From Colwellia sp. MB3u-45 (GTDB lineage: Bacteria > Pseudomonadota > Gammaproteobacteria > Enterobacterales > Alteromonadaceae), in assembly GCF_014077005.1 (NCBI RefSeq), contig NZ_JACGVC010000053.1:310001-374000 (forward strand): a stretch of DNA of 64,000 nt. Reading direction: 5' to 3'. The translations under genes were made by a program, and so were the position numbers. The notes beneath the pieces were generated by a model. The model saw only the letters and a list, made by a program, of their open reading frames with translations, made no database searches and was not told the origin of the DNA. Below are positions 40,123 through 49,713 of the stretch, one piece after another (within the stretch, counting starts at the first letter, position 1; each line of letters starts with the position of its first letter).

Positions 40123-41109
40123 TTAAAGGGTAGGTGCGTTAAGACACAACTCCATAAATCTTCTTTCAGTAAAGGGCTCAGAAATCGAGAATCGTCCTAA
40201 TTGAAATTTGTTAGGCTTTAATTCTTGATTGATAAAGTATCGAAAAGTGAAAGCAAGTTGATATCCTTGTCGATCTATTTCATCAAACATGTCTTTGTTA
40301 TAGGTTGAGGCATTACCCACGGGGTAAGAAATAGACAATACTTTTTGAGCTAATTTCGCTTCTAATAACATTTTTGCATGCGATAATTCATGTGATAGTT
40401 CTTTGGCACTTAAGCTTGAAAAAATACGATGCGAATGTGAATGAGCACCGATTGTCATGCCGGCTGATTCCATTTCAGCTATATGCGCCCAAGTCATAAA
40501 TTCACTGTCATAATGCTCTAATACCAAGCCAGTAATCTGGCGTAATTCTACTAATTGCTTTTCTATCGGCGCCGATGCCGATTTGAATTGACTTAGTACG
40601 GCTTTAATTTTTTTATTTAACGTTGTGTTAGATAATACAACCGGCTTATGCCACGAAGGCAGACTCAGTTCATCTAAATTACACTGCCTAACATGCCAGG
40701 CGATTTCATCCCACCAGGGAACAACTTCTGATTCAATTAGCCCGGTAGCAACAAAAAAGGTGGCGGGAACATTCATGGCCCTTAAAACAGGAAAAGCTAA
40801 TTCGTAGTTATCTAAATAACCATCATCAAAGGTAATGTAAGCGAGCTTTTTATCAACTATCTGGCCACTATTGACTATGGCTATAAAGTAAGCCTGATTG
40901 ATAATTTCAAAATTATTTTTAATAAAAGCAACGTGTTTTTCTAAGTCTTCTACGCTACAAGAAAATATATTAGGGTCATACTTTCCCTTATTAGCGTCAC
41001 CTATACGGTGAAAATTAAAGCAATAAATGCCATTTTTTCGATAACGCCATAATATTTTCGTCATGCCTAAATGACGGAAAATTCGCGTTCTAATTTTATT
41101 GATCAGCAT
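40123..41109 (-). CDS. Polysaccharide deacetylase family protein
   Basis: A 328-residue NodB-fold carbohydrate esterase (CE4). The metal and catalytic motif TFDDGYLDN is at about residues 92-100 and the His motif GAHSHSHRIFSSL at about 223-235. SYPVGN replaces the usual RxPxG. An unusually long insertion lies between the first two motifs. It may deacetylate N-acetyl sugars of the polymer. It is the last gene of the eight-gene minus-strand operon (48.4 to 40.1 kb), 3 bp after the preceding gene. Confidence 0.87.
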   Translation of the reverse strand: MLINKIRTRIFRHLGMTKILWRYRKNGIYCFNFHRIGDANKGKYDPNIFSCSVEDLEKHVAFIKNNFEIINQAYFIAIVNSGQIVDKKLAYITFDDGYLDNYELAFPVLRAMNVPATFFVATGLIESEVVPWWDEIAWHVRQCNLDELSLPSWHKPVVLSNTTLNKKIKAVLSQFKSASAPIEKQLVELRQITGLVLEHYDSEFMTWAHIAEMESAGMTIGAHSHSHRIFSSLSAKELSHELSHAKMLLEAKLAQKVLSISYPVGNASTYNKDMFDEIDRQGYQLAFTFRYFINQELKPNKFQLGRFSISEPFTERRFMELCLNAPTL

Positions 41110-41112
41110 GCG

Positions 41113-42300
41113 CTATTTCGCAATGAAATCAGGTTTGGGTAAGATATAATCACGGTATTGATGAGGACTTCCTGCCTCATTTGCTTCAGCTGCTTTAATC
41201 ATATTGTACATTTCCCTGCTATTAACGTAATGCAGCTGATGACGCTCACCATCGTTGTATTTAGCTTCTAAATAAGAAAACATATCATCAGCAGGTTTCC
41301 CTAATATAACGTCCATATCTCTTTCTTGTGTGCCATGAGTGTGCACTTTAATGAATACCCAATCAGGCTTACCCTTAACATGCACATTAGCTTCTACCCA
41401 TAAATCAACACGCTTATCAGTCGGCTCCATGCCTTTTCTAATGTCAGCGTTCTCGATTTGAGGGAAAATGCCTTTTTTTAATTTTTTCCAGTTCAACATC
41501 AATGGGCCGTTCACTATCATAAGGTCACCCCATGGGCTTCCTCCAACACTCACGTCAACACCCGTGTTATGCGATTTAGGTTTAAGCGCATCATCTTTGG
41601 CGTAATAGATACTATTAATGGTTTTAGGTTGTGTACTATGAGGGGCCGACGGATAGGTAAAGTCGGCGTAACAACCGGTTTCTTTTAAAACAATTAATTC
41701 GTCGTTTACACCACAAAGTTTACCGTCATGACCTGAATTATCTAGTGTCCAATTACCATGAATAAAGCCATACATTAATTGCCCTGTTTCTGGATGATGG
41801 GATAAAGCACCATGGTCATTATGTAAAACATGACAAAATTGGCTAATAGACGCTCTTAGGTTATCAGAGGTGTCATTGTCATGATGCAGGTGTACTTCTA
41901 TCTCACCAAAACCAGCGCGACATAATTTAGCGATTTTATCTAAATGTTCAAAGCGATACTCTTCCTCGGGGTAGAAAAAGGTATGTTGAGGGTGTACGCC
42001 GTTGGCATCAAGGTGTTTACTGGCCATGGCTGGATATTCTTCACACCAACGGTCAACACGGCTGCGTTCAATATCAATGCTATTTGGCTTACCCCATTGT
42101 GGCTCATAGTGATCAACAAAGGAGAAAATAATATGTTGGGTATTTGCCGCGTTGTGGGCTGGCTTGTTCATGCGTTGTTTAATGTATTGTGGCAGCCACT
42201 CCTGCATATTTTTCTTCTTTAAAATAAGAAAAAATAGATATAAAGCTATGAAAGATAGAAATAAAAATAAAATGATCACTAGCGAGTTGTCCTTTGCCAA
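41113..42300 (-). CDS. Membrane-anchored deacetylase-like protein of unknown activity
   Basis: A 395-residue protein with one N-terminal anchor (residues 7-27), then a domain I do not place in a named enzyme family. It carries motifs reminiscent of a beta/alpha-barrel carbohydrate deacetylase or glycosidase: FSFVDHYEPQW (about 58-68), EVHLHHDND (about 136-144), HGNWTLDNSG (about 180-189) and KVHTHGTQE (about 321-329). These Asp/His clusters could bind metal. The neighbours are a CE4 deacetylase and a GT2, supporting a role in polymer modification. It overlaps the upstream GT2 gene by 22 bp. Confidence 0.7.
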   Translation of the reverse strand: MAKDNSLVIILFLFLSFIALYLFFLILKKKNMQEWLPQYIKQRMNKPAHNAANTQHIIFSFVDHYEPQWGKPNSIDIERSRVDRWCEEYPAMASKHLDANGVHPQHTFFYPEEEYRFEHLDKIAKLCRAGFGEIEVHLHHDNDTSDNLRASISQFCHVLHNDHGALSHHPETGQLMYGFIHGNWTLDNSGHDGKLCGVNDELIVLKETGCYADFTYPSAPHSTQPKTINSIYYAKDDALKPKSHNTGVDVSVGGSPWGDLMIVNGPLMLNWKKLKKGIFPQIENADIRKGMEPTDKRVDLWVEANVHVKGKPDWVFIKVHTHGTQERDMDVILGKPADDMFSYLEAKYNDGERHQLHYVNSREMYNMIKAAEANEAGSPHQYRDYILPKPDFIAK

Positions 42301-43451
42301 GTTCCCTGCACGTTGGAACTAAAATATTTAATAAATCCACGCATCAATGCCAGATTCATCGCTACAAAAAAAGCCAAAAGTGCGATTAACATTGTTGTTT
42401 TCTTGTTATCGGCCTGTTGTTTAATGCCATAAAAGGCAGTGAAATAAAATATTAATTGCGCCGCCAGTATCGCTTGATAAAAACCACTATCAAGTAACAA
42501 CACATTGCTAATCAAGACGATCAACATCAAGTGTGGTACAAACCATCGGCAGACTTTATGGCTAATATAAGCGACAAAACGCCAACCTAATAACGGGTTT
42601 AAAGCCCAAGACATCTTAAAAAAAGCTTGGTAATTACCTAAGCCAATACGCACTCTTCTGCCTTTTTCTTCGGCAAGGTTTGGGGCTATCTCTTCAACAG
42701 CTATGGCTTCAGGGTCGTAAACTAAACGAAAACCTTGCTTTGCCACATTCATCGCAATTTGAAAGTCATCAACAATAGTGTTTGCAGGCAATGGCATAAA
42801 AAGTGACTTTCTAATAGCATAAATAGCCCCATTTGCCCCTTGTAGTGCATTCAGCCTAGATTCATGAAATTTTAGTACTTGTTCGTAACGCCAATATACG
42901 TTGTCTTTATTGTCACCCGTATCGCCATCTACTAGATGCAGCTCACCGCAAACTGCGCCAACTTTATCATTGTTAAAATGCCGAGCTAATTGCGCTATGG
43001 TATCAGATTGAAAATGGGTATTAGCATCAGAAAATATGATGATATCGTCAATGGTTTTTTCAACTAAGTCATTTAAAACACTCATTTTCCCTCTGTTGGT
43101 GTTAAAAATATGCACGTATAAATTTTCGATATCACAGGCTGAGAGTATGTCTGCGGTTTGATCGTTACTGCCATCTGAGCCAACTAATAACGTAAGCTTT
43201 TCTTTTGGGTAATCTAAGCTGACTAGGTTTTCTATTCTGGCTTTGATGCAAGACTCTTCGTTATATGCAGCAATAATGACAGTAACAGCGGGGTAATCCT
43301 TAATATTTAAGGTCCGGCGTTGATGTCTGCGCCATAAATACTTAGTGTCACTGAAAGCTTGTTTAATCCCACTAAAAGTAAATAAAACTAACGGGTAAAT
43401 AAAATAACTGTAGATAATTATTGTGAGGCTAACCCAAAATAAGCTTTCCAT
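42279..43451 (-). CDS. Membrane-bound family 2 glycosyltransferase
   Basis: A 390-residue GT2 with an N-terminal helix. Its catalytic domain has AVTVIIAAYNEE (about 54-65), GSDGSNDQT, IIFSDANTHF as the DxD-like site (about 137-146) and a GAxGAIYAIRK acceptor region. About three C-terminal helices follow. The late VDDFQIAM and KGRRVRIGLGNYQAFF motifs resemble processive cellulose- or hyaluronan-synthase-like enzymes. It likely adds a sugar at the cytosolic face of the membrane. It abuts the acetyltransferase gene (1-bp overlap). Confidence 0.88.
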   Translation of the reverse strand: MESLFWVSLTIIIYSYFIYPLVLFTFSGIKQAFSDTKYLWRRHQRRTLNIKDYPAVTVIIAAYNEESCIKARIENLVSLDYPKEKLTLLVGSDGSNDQTADILSACDIENLYVHIFNTNRGKMSVLNDLVEKTIDDIIIFSDANTHFQSDTIAQLARHFNNDKVGAVCGELHLVDGDTGDNKDNVYWRYEQVLKFHESRLNALQGANGAIYAIRKSLFMPLPANTIVDDFQIAMNVAKQGFRLVYDPEAIAVEEIAPNLAEEKGRRVRIGLGNYQAFFKMSWALNPLLGWRFVAYISHKVCRWFVPHLMLIVLISNVLLLDSGFYQAILAAQLIFYFTAFYGIKQQADNKKTTMLIALLAFFVAMNLALMRGFIKYFSSNVQGTWQRTTR

Positions 43452-43975
43452 TAACTCGCTGCCCCGTGATTTTTTTTCATATAAGCTTTAGCTGGTATAC
43501 CCAGCATAGTGGCGCCTTTATTAGCATTTTTAGTCAGCACGGCATTAGCACCAATTTTCACATCATCAGCGACGGTTAGCCCGCCAATAATTTTTGCACC
43601 CGCACCAACAAATATATTGTTAGCTAAAATAGGTGATTGACCTTTTTCATCGCCAATAACTACGCCACTTTCTAGGGTAATATTATGGCCGCCAACCACT
43701 TTAGAATTAATAACGATGCCCATAGGGTGCATAATGACAAAGCCAGGGGCAAAGTCAGCGCCACTGCCGATAACACAAGCGTTTAAAAATTTATTAGCCC
43801 ATTGAAAAAAGTAAGCCAATAAGCCAAGTTGGTGGGTAGCACACCAGCGCATACATCGATACAGCACATTAGCGCTTGTGCCGTCAGCCATGAAAATTCT
43901 GAGCATACTGACATCAGCACCATCTTGGGCAAAAATTTGTTGTTTTCTTCTTAAGTCAGCTTTTAAATTATCCAT
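43451..43975 (-). CDS. Serine-acetyltransferase-like hexapeptide acyltransferase
   Basis: About 174 residues. An N-terminal alpha region (LKADLRRKQQIF) precedes left-handed beta-helix repeats (SGADFAPGFVIMHPMGIVINSKVVGG; GVVIGDEKG; NIFVGAGAKIIGGLTVADDVKIGANAVLTKN). Such proteins in EPS loci usually O- or N-acetylate sugars rather than make cysteine precursors. The start at 43975 avoids overlap with the upstream gene; an ATG at 43987 (four codons earlier) is also possible. Confidence 0.85.
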   Translation of the reverse strand: MDNLKADLRRKQQIFAQDGADVSMLRIFMADGTSANVLYRCMRWCATHQLGLLAYFFQWANKFLNACVIGSGADFAPGFVIMHPMGIVINSKVVGGHNITLESGVVIGDEKGQSPILANNIFVGAGAKIIGGLTVADDVKIGANAVLTKNANKGATMLGIPAKAYMKKNHGAAS

Positions 43976-43976
43976 T

Positions 43977-45182
43977 TCAATTACCATCTCGATTTATATC
44001 TAGACTCACGAGCGATAATAACTGCGCCGCGTTATGCTGCCATTGGCGCTCGCTTTCAATATAAGCACGGGCATTAATACCGACGGCTTTATGTGCTTTT
44101 CTATCATTAACAATGTCAAAAACTTTGTCGATACAGGCTTGTTTATCGCCAGCTGGAAACAACCAACTGGTCACGTTATCTCGAACAACCTCGGCAATAG
44201 GACTAAAGTCAGGAGCGATCATGCCTTTGCCCATCGCCATAAATTCAAATAATTTCATCGGTGAACCATAATCATTTGAATCAGGTAATATCCCTAAATC
44301 CATGGCGGATAAATAGGATGAAACTTGGTGATGTGGCACTTTACCCGGTAAAATAACTTGCGATTCAACACCGGCTTCAATCACCTTGTTTTTAATGCCC
44401 TCAAAAGCGACACCATCGCCTACTAGCAATAATACTAGTTCAGGTGTTTGTTTTAATCGATGGCAAACTAAATCTACAAACCAGTCAATACCATGCCAAT
44501 GCACAAATGCACCGACATAACCCAGCACTATTTTGTCTTCAATACCGAGTTTACTTCTTAAAGCGCCACCTGAGCTTTCATCAATAACAAACTTATCTAA
44601 GTCGGCCGCATTGGGTGAAACAACCGAGTTTGCAATCTCACCGTAGGCTTGCTCAGCGACTTGCTTAAATCGCGTTGAAATAAACACTAAGCCGGTAGCA
44701 TTTTTAAAAGTCCAAGCCTCTATTTTTGCAGCAAGCTTTTTAAAGCTTAATGCACGCACCCTTTGAACTTGGCAAGAGTCGTTAATTTCTAGCACTATGG
44801 GTAAGCTATGACGTTTTGCCCACCAAACACTGGAAAACATAAATAAAGAATAACGTTCATAAATAAGGGTAATATTTTTTTCTTTAACCGCTTTACGTAA
44901 ACGTATTAAGGCAATTAAATTAAAAGCCAGTTCAAAAATTTCAAAGACAAATTCTGGCACATGTTTAGTCAGATCAGAAAGTATGGAAAAACTACTTTTT
45001 TTAGTCGGTGCTTTTTTAGCCTGTTCAACTGCAATGTTTGTTTCTTCTGCTTCAGGTTCGGCTCCAGGTAAAGATAAAATATCCACGTTATTACCTAACT
45101 GCCTCAAGCCTTTAACAACACCTCGAATATGCACACCTTCAGCACCTCTGCCACGGGTTCTATGATGAAATAAAATATTCAC
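43977..45182 (-). CDS. Family 4 glycosyltransferase
   Basis: A 401-residue retaining GT-B enzyme. The N-terminal Rossmann domain has a Gly-rich loop (RGRGAEGVHIRGVVKGL) and the C-terminal domain the nucleotide-sugar site GYVGAFVHWHGIDWF, LLVGDG and SPMKLFEFMAMGKGMIAPD, where the E-x7-E pattern is only partial. A lysine-rich insertion near residues 55-65 is unusual. It overlaps the deacetylase gene upstream by 4 bp. Confidence 0.9.
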   Translation of the reverse strand: MNILFHHRTRGRGAEGVHIRGVVKGLRQLGNNVDILSLPGAEPEAEETNIAVEQAKKAPTKKSSFSILSDLTKHVPEFVFEIFELAFNLIALIRLRKAVKEKNITLIYERYSLFMFSSVWWAKRHSLPIVLEINDSCQVQRVRALSFKKLAAKIEAWTFKNATGLVFISTRFKQVAEQAYGEIANSVVSPNAADLDKFVIDESSGGALRSKLGIEDKIVLGYVGAFVHWHGIDWFVDLVCHRLKQTPELVLLLVGDGVAFEGIKNKVIEAGVESQVILPGKVPHHQVSSYLSAMDLGILPDSNDYGSPMKLFEFMAMGKGMIAPDFSPIAEVVRDNVTSWLFPAGDKQACIDKVFDIVNDRKAHKAVGINARAYIESERQWQHNAAQLLSLVSLDINRDGN

Positions 45183-45820
45183 TCGTATTTGTGCTCCAGT
45201 GCGCTAAAGCAGTAACCTTGCGCAAGCCATTGCGGAATTAGTATGTCAAGTGCATCAATACAACGTGTGTTGTCGTCATGAAATAGAATAATATCGCCAG
45301 ACTTAACTGGCTGTTTTAGTAAGCGCTCGGCAATTTTATTAGCAGGCTCTTTTAAAAAGTCTTGAGAGTCGCGACTCCAATGCACGGCGGTAATTTTTTT
45401 CAGCAGCAGTGTCAATATTAAGCGTTTATCCCAACGCCCATGAGGCGCTCTAAATAAGGTACAAGGTTTACCCGTAATCTGTTTAATAATGAGATTAGTT
45501 TTATCAATTTCTATGATTTTTTCAGTATGTGAAATTTTATGAAACGCGGGATGACTATAAGAGTGATTCGCGATGGTGTGAGCGCGCTTGTGGATTTCGT
45601 GCAGTAAATCAGGGTTGCTTTCTGCTCGACTACCAATAATAAAAAAGGTGACCTTAATTTGATATTTATCGAGTAAATCCAACAAACGCTCGATTACGCC
45701 AGGAACAGGACCATCGTCAAAGGTTAAATAGAGTGTTTTTTCTTGTTGAGTTTTGCTCAATAAAAATAAACGGTCGGGCAGTATGATTGACCTGAGGAGA
45801 TATTTTAATTTACCGAGCAT
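45179..45820 (-). CDS. NodB-type polysaccharide deacetylase
   Basis: A compact 213-residue CE4 deacetylase with all five motifs: TFDDGP (about 33-38), HSYSHP (about 85-90), LFRAPHGRWD (about 117-126), HWSRDSQDF and IILFHDD. The catalytic Asp, the metal His pair and the active-site Arg are therefore in place. No signal peptide is evident, so it may act in the cytosol on lipid-linked sugars, or by a non-classical route. It shares a 4-bp overlap with the following GT4 gene. Confidence 0.92.
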   Translation of the reverse strand: MLGKLKYLLRSIILPDRLFLLSKTQQEKTLYLTFDDGPVPGVIERLLDLLDKYQIKVTFFIIGSRAESNPDLLHEIHKRAHTIANHSYSHPAFHKISHTEKIIEIDKTNLIIKQITGKPCTLFRAPHGRWDKRLILTLLLKKITAVHWSRDSQDFLKEPANKIAERLLKQPVKSGDIILFHDDNTRCIDALDILIPQWLAQGYCFSALEHKYE

Positions 45821-45905
45821 TAAATCATAGTTCCATTATTTTGATTAAATCACATTGTAACAGTAACGATTAATAATCATACCCTGAATGTTAATAATAT
45901 TGCTA

Positions 45906-47048
45906 TCAAGTGTTAATTTTCATTAACATTTGCAGCAGTTGCTGGCGATTTTTTTGCCAAGAAAACTGTAAGCTATGCTGCTGTATTTTTTCTTTATCCC
46001 ATGTGTTTGATAAAATATAAGCTAAGCCATTGGCCACGGCCAAGTCACTTTTGGCTGAAATTATTTTGCCACAAATTTTTTCATCAACCACTTCAGGAAT
46101 ACCACCAACATTACTGACCAATACCGGTATGCCACAAGCCATTGCCTCAAGTACTACATTTGGCACACCTTCGTTATAACTAGGTAAGGCTAAGGCACGA
46201 GCTTGGCTAATAAGCTCAGGCAATTGGTCATGATCAACACTGCCCAATAAAATAACCTTGTCACTGATGGCTAAATTTTTTGCTTGGCTAGAAATTTCAC
46301 TGCGTAAATTACCAGACCCAGCATATAACAATTTAAGGGTAGGGTGTTTTTCACTTATTGCAGCAAAGCCTTTGAGAAGCTCAATGACACCTTTCTCTTT
46401 TTTTAAATTACCAACATATAAAATATAATCATCAGTTTTTTCTTTTGATATGGCATGCTGAACTTGAAATTTTTGCTGATCAACACCGTTGTAAATAACA
46501 TGAATTTTTTCTTTATTAACACCCATAGCGATCATTTCATTAGCTAGAGCCTGAGAGACTGACAAAATGCCTAAAGCTCTTTTACTGGCATTAACTATTT
46601 GTTTGGCGCGAGCCGGCACTTTGCCATGCAAATTAATATCACTGCCATGCACTTTAAAATAGAAGTCACAATTAAATAGCTTGCTGATCCAACTAGCCGC
46701 TACAGCGTCAGGAAAGGCCCAGCTGGCGAATATTTTTTTCGGATTTTTGCGCATTAACCAGTAACCAGAATGCAGCATTATCGAGGCAAACATCATAGCG
46801 CTATAAAATCGACGACCAAACTTTGGCAGGTAAAAGTAAGGTACATATCGCAAGTTTTCTGTTTGTTTAAGCTCTTTTCTATGTGAAATCCAATCAGCAA
46901 AGGCAATGGGCACTAAAACACTTTTAGTAAATTTATCATCGAGTTGAGCAAACTGCTGACGGTTGAATGTTGCTCGATTAGGCTCCCAAGGTAAAGGGTA
47001 TAAATTAGAGATTATAACAAGTGATTGTTTGCTTTTATCAGAGTTCAC
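45906..47048 (-). CDS. Family 4 glycosyltransferase
   Basis: A 380-residue GT-B enzyme starting from NLYPLPWEPNRATFNRQQF. Its donor site has YVGNLKKEKGVIELLKGF, LLYAGSGN and the full E-x7-E motif NEGVPNVVLEAMACGIPVL (about 287-305). It is translationally coupled to the PaaK-like gene (11-bp overlap). An 85-bp spacer separates it from the deacetylase that follows. Confidence 0.92.
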   Translation of the reverse strand: MNSDKSKQSLVIISNLYPLPWEPNRATFNRQQFAQLDDKFTKSVLVPIAFADWISHRKELKQTENLRYVPYFYLPKFGRRFYSAMMFASIMLHSGYWLMRKNPKKIFASWAFPDAVAASWISKLFNCDFYFKVHGSDINLHGKVPARAKQIVNASKRALGILSVSQALANEMIAMGVNKEKIHVIYNGVDQQKFQVQHAISKEKTDDYILYVGNLKKEKGVIELLKGFAAISEKHPTLKLLYAGSGNLRSEISSQAKNLAISDKVILLGSVDHDQLPELISQARALALPSYNEGVPNVVLEAMACGIPVLVSNVGGIPEVVDEKICGKIISAKSDLAVANGLAYILSNTWDKEKIQQHSLQFSWQKNRQQLLQMLMKINT

Positions 47049-48378
47049 AAATAGTTACTCTGTGTTTGCCGCTAACGGTTAGCGGGATATCATCTACTAG
47101 ATCAAACACCAGCTGTAACTCGTTTTCAGCGTATTTATTTATCTCTTTGGCAATGTCACTTCTGTTTTGTTCAGTAAAGTGCTTATTGGTAATCAACAAT
47201 ATCTGCAAACTAGATATTTCGCTTTGCTTAACTTGAAATTTATCTATGCCAATAAATTCTTTAAACAAGTGTGGGAAAAGCTCGCCGGGAATTGATTTGC
47301 CAGAAGCAGTTTTAATCATATCGAGTTTACGGCCATCAATACTGCTCATAATGGGTAACGGGTTTTCGCACCCGCAAGCTTGGTCTATTAAAGTGGCTCG
47401 ATCACCATTAACATATCGAATTAATGGCATGCCATAATTATATAAGTCGGTAACAACCAAATCGCCTGACTCGCCAGTTATTGACTGTCCTAAATTGTTA
47501 ACAGTTTCCACCACTAGGTGATCACTATTAATATGCAATTTTTTGTGTTCTTGGCATTCTGCTGACATCAGCATAAATTCACGACAACCAAAGGTATTAT
47601 AAACCTCACAGTTAAAAGCTTTTTCGATGACTTGTCTCTGAAATTCGTGCAATGGCTCGGCACCCGTCAGAATCGTTTTTGGGGGGAATACCGATATTTT
47701 GTGTTCGATAATAAATCGAGCTAATTCATATAAAGGGTTCACATAAGAAACCATTGCTGTGGGTCGATAACTATTTATCTCCTCTACATAGGTATGCATA
47801 TTGTTGGTGTTCATGGCGAACGAATTAAGCATTTTTCTATTGTAAAACCTATGGTACAAGTTATTTTTTATACTTTTAAATAATGTGGGTTGACCAATAT
47901 CAGCCCCCCAAAGGTATAACGTTTTTTGCCCTAAGCCTGCGCCTAACCAACCATAACCGCGCCACATAATAGCTTCTCGGCGTGTATTGCTTTCTATATC
48001 AAGTTCGAAACGAAACGGTTGCCCTGTAGAGCCACCGGTCGCTTTTTTGATATTGTTTTTTGCGTTATTGGCGACAATGTCACGATAATGCTCGGTAATA
48101 TCATCTTTAGTCACTAAGGGGAGTTTGGCAAAATCTGACATAGTCTTAATGTCATCAATAGAGTGTATGCCAACTTTAGCCCAAAACTTTGGATAAAAAC
48201 TGGTATGTTGAAATGCATGCTCAAGTAATTTTCGCAGCTGCTGCCACTGATGTTGCTTTAACTCTTCAGGCGTCCAGGTTAAATGTTGTTCATAATGGGT
48301 GATATGTTCAACAAGATTTTTACCTTTAACAAGTTCATACATCGGCATTAATACATGACGAAAAATTGCGGTATACAT
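47038..48378 (-). CDS. PaaK/CapK-like adenylate-forming enzyme
   Basis: A 446-residue member of the phenylacetate-CoA ligase-like branch of AMP-forming enzymes common in capsule and EPS loci. The P-loop KATGGSTGQPFRFELD lies at about residues 130-145. An adenine-site region (YNTFGCREFMLMSAEC) and the C-terminal lid (PLTVSGKHRV) are present. In EPS loci its substrate is usually not known; an acyl or amino-acid decoration of the polymer is possible. It is the first gene of the minus-strand operon. Confidence 0.85.
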   Translation of the reverse strand: MYTAIFRHVLMPMYELVKGKNLVEHITHYEQHLTWTPEELKQHQWQQLRKLLEHAFQHTSFYPKFWAKVGIHSIDDIKTMSDFAKLPLVTKDDITEHYRDIVANNAKNNIKKATGGSTGQPFRFELDIESNTRREAIMWRGYGWLGAGLGQKTLYLWGADIGQPTLFKSIKNNLYHRFYNRKMLNSFAMNTNNMHTYVEEINSYRPTAMVSYVNPLYELARFIIEHKISVFPPKTILTGAEPLHEFQRQVIEKAFNCEVYNTFGCREFMLMSAECQEHKKLHINSDHLVVETVNNLGQSITGESGDLVVTDLYNYGMPLIRYVNGDRATLIDQACGCENPLPIMSSIDGRKLDMIKTASGKSIPGELFPHLFKEFIGIDKFQVKQSEISSLQILLITNKHFTEQNRSDIAKEINKYAENELQLVFDLVDDIPLTVSGKHRVTICEL

Positions 48379-48677
48379 CAGTAAAAACCTTCCTCTTATT
48401 TTTAGTCGTCCAATGACTTAAATTTAACAAATTAATTACATAAAAGTAACGCTTTTATAGTAATATTCTTAGATAATAAAAAATTAACTGCTTTGTTGAT
48501 AATAATACCGCAGTTGTTATGACTTAAATAAAGGCATTTGTAGCGTTAACTATTTTAACTAAATATTTATGCACTTACATTTAGGGCGACATTTATGATG
48601 TTAACTTGGCAAGTTAAAGTTTGGCTACATGCTTACCTGTGTGGATTACATAGAGAAGTAAATAAAAGGAAGTTTTT
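48379..48677. other. Divergent promoter region between the two polysaccharide operons
   Basis: About 300 bp, strongly AT-rich, between divergent start codons. A TTGGCAAG...TTTGGCTAC stretch at 48606-48632 looks superficially like sigma-54 sites, but the GG and GC dinucleotides are not 10 bp apart. No gene seen. Confidence 0.5.
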
Positions 48678-49613
48678 GTGTCGCAAGTATTAGTTTCTGT
48701 TGTTGTACCTGTATATAACGGTGCAGAATATCTAGAAAAAACTGTTGAATCGATATTAGCTCAAAAGTATGAAAATATTGAACTTATTTTAGTTGACGAC
48801 GGTTCTGTAGATAATTCAAAAGCTATTATTAGTCAACTTGTAGCGCAAGACCCCCGTATCAAGCCTTTTTTTAATAGTAATGGCGGTGTTGCTCACGCTA
48901 GAAACTTTGGTATCGCGCAAGCAAAAGGGGATTTTATCGCCTTTTGTGATCAAGATGATTTATGGCTACCAAGCAAGCTCAGTCAACAAATGCCATTGTT
49001 TAGTAATAACAAAGTTGGTCTAGTTTACTGTGGCGCCATTACTGATTATATTTTATATAAAAGGCAGTCAAAATCAGGCTTTAAAAATAAGCACAAAGGC
49101 AAGGTTTTTGAGCAATTAGTACAATTAAATATGCTCACTTGCTGTACCGCTGTAGTTCGGAAAAGCGACTTACAGCAAGTCGATGGTTTTGACGATGACA
49201 GAGCGTTAATGGGGGTAGACGACTGGCACCTTTGGCTTAAATTAGCCATGGTTTGTGAGTTTGATTTTGTTGCAGAATACCTCGCTGTTCACGTATTTCA
49301 TGGCGACAATTACTCATTAAACGATGAGAAAATGCATGAAGCTGAAATGGTATGTTTAAAAAAAATTGAAACAATAGCGACTACTTACCAAAAAACTGCA
49401 GACTGGTCGTTAATCAAACAACAGCTACACCTTAGGTATGCTAAGTCTTATATTTATTCGGGCTTGTATAATTTAGCCGGTAATACTTTGATTCGTGCGC
49501 ACCGAACTAAAAAAAATATTCCGTGCTTGTTAAAAGGCTGGTGCATAAAAGTAGTGCCAAACTTTATTTGGCATATACTGCAAAAAAATAAACGTAAATT
49601 AGCCGCTAAATAG
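48678..49613 (+). CDS. Family 2 glycosyltransferase
   Basis: A 311-residue soluble GT-A enzyme. VSVVVPVYNGAEYLEKTVESIL, LVDDGSVDNS and the metal-binding region FCDQDDLWLPSKL (about 91-103) are all present. The start is GTG, 7 bp after AAAGGA. It heads the plus-strand group leading to the CDP-glycerol genes. Confidence 0.92.
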   Translation: MSQVLVSVVVPVYNGAEYLEKTVESILAQKYENIELILVDDGSVDNSKAIISQLVAQDPRIKPFFNSNGGVAHARNFGIAQAKGDFIAFCDQDDLWLPSKLSQQMPLFSNNKVGLVYCGAITDYILYKRQSKSGFKNKHKGKVFEQLVQLNMLTCCTAVVRKSDLQQVDGFDDDRALMGVDDWHLWLKLAMVCEFDFVAEYLAVHVFHGDNYSLNDEKMHEAEMVCLKKIETIATTYQKTADWSLIKQQLHLRYAKSYIYSGLYNLAGNTLIRAHRTKKNIPCLLKGWCIKVVPNFIWHILQKNKRKLAAK

Positions 49614-49713
49614 TGACACTATATTCAGGTTTTCTGTTGGTGGTTTTTTCACTATAAGCGTTGGTTTAAGTAAGTTGGGTGAAGTAATAAAAAAGAATAA
49701 AAGGATTTTTTTG

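Noticed and set aside
48606-48632. Sigma-54 (-24/-12) promoter before the GT2 gene
   Set aside because: GG and GC dinucleotides do not have the required 10-bp spacing.
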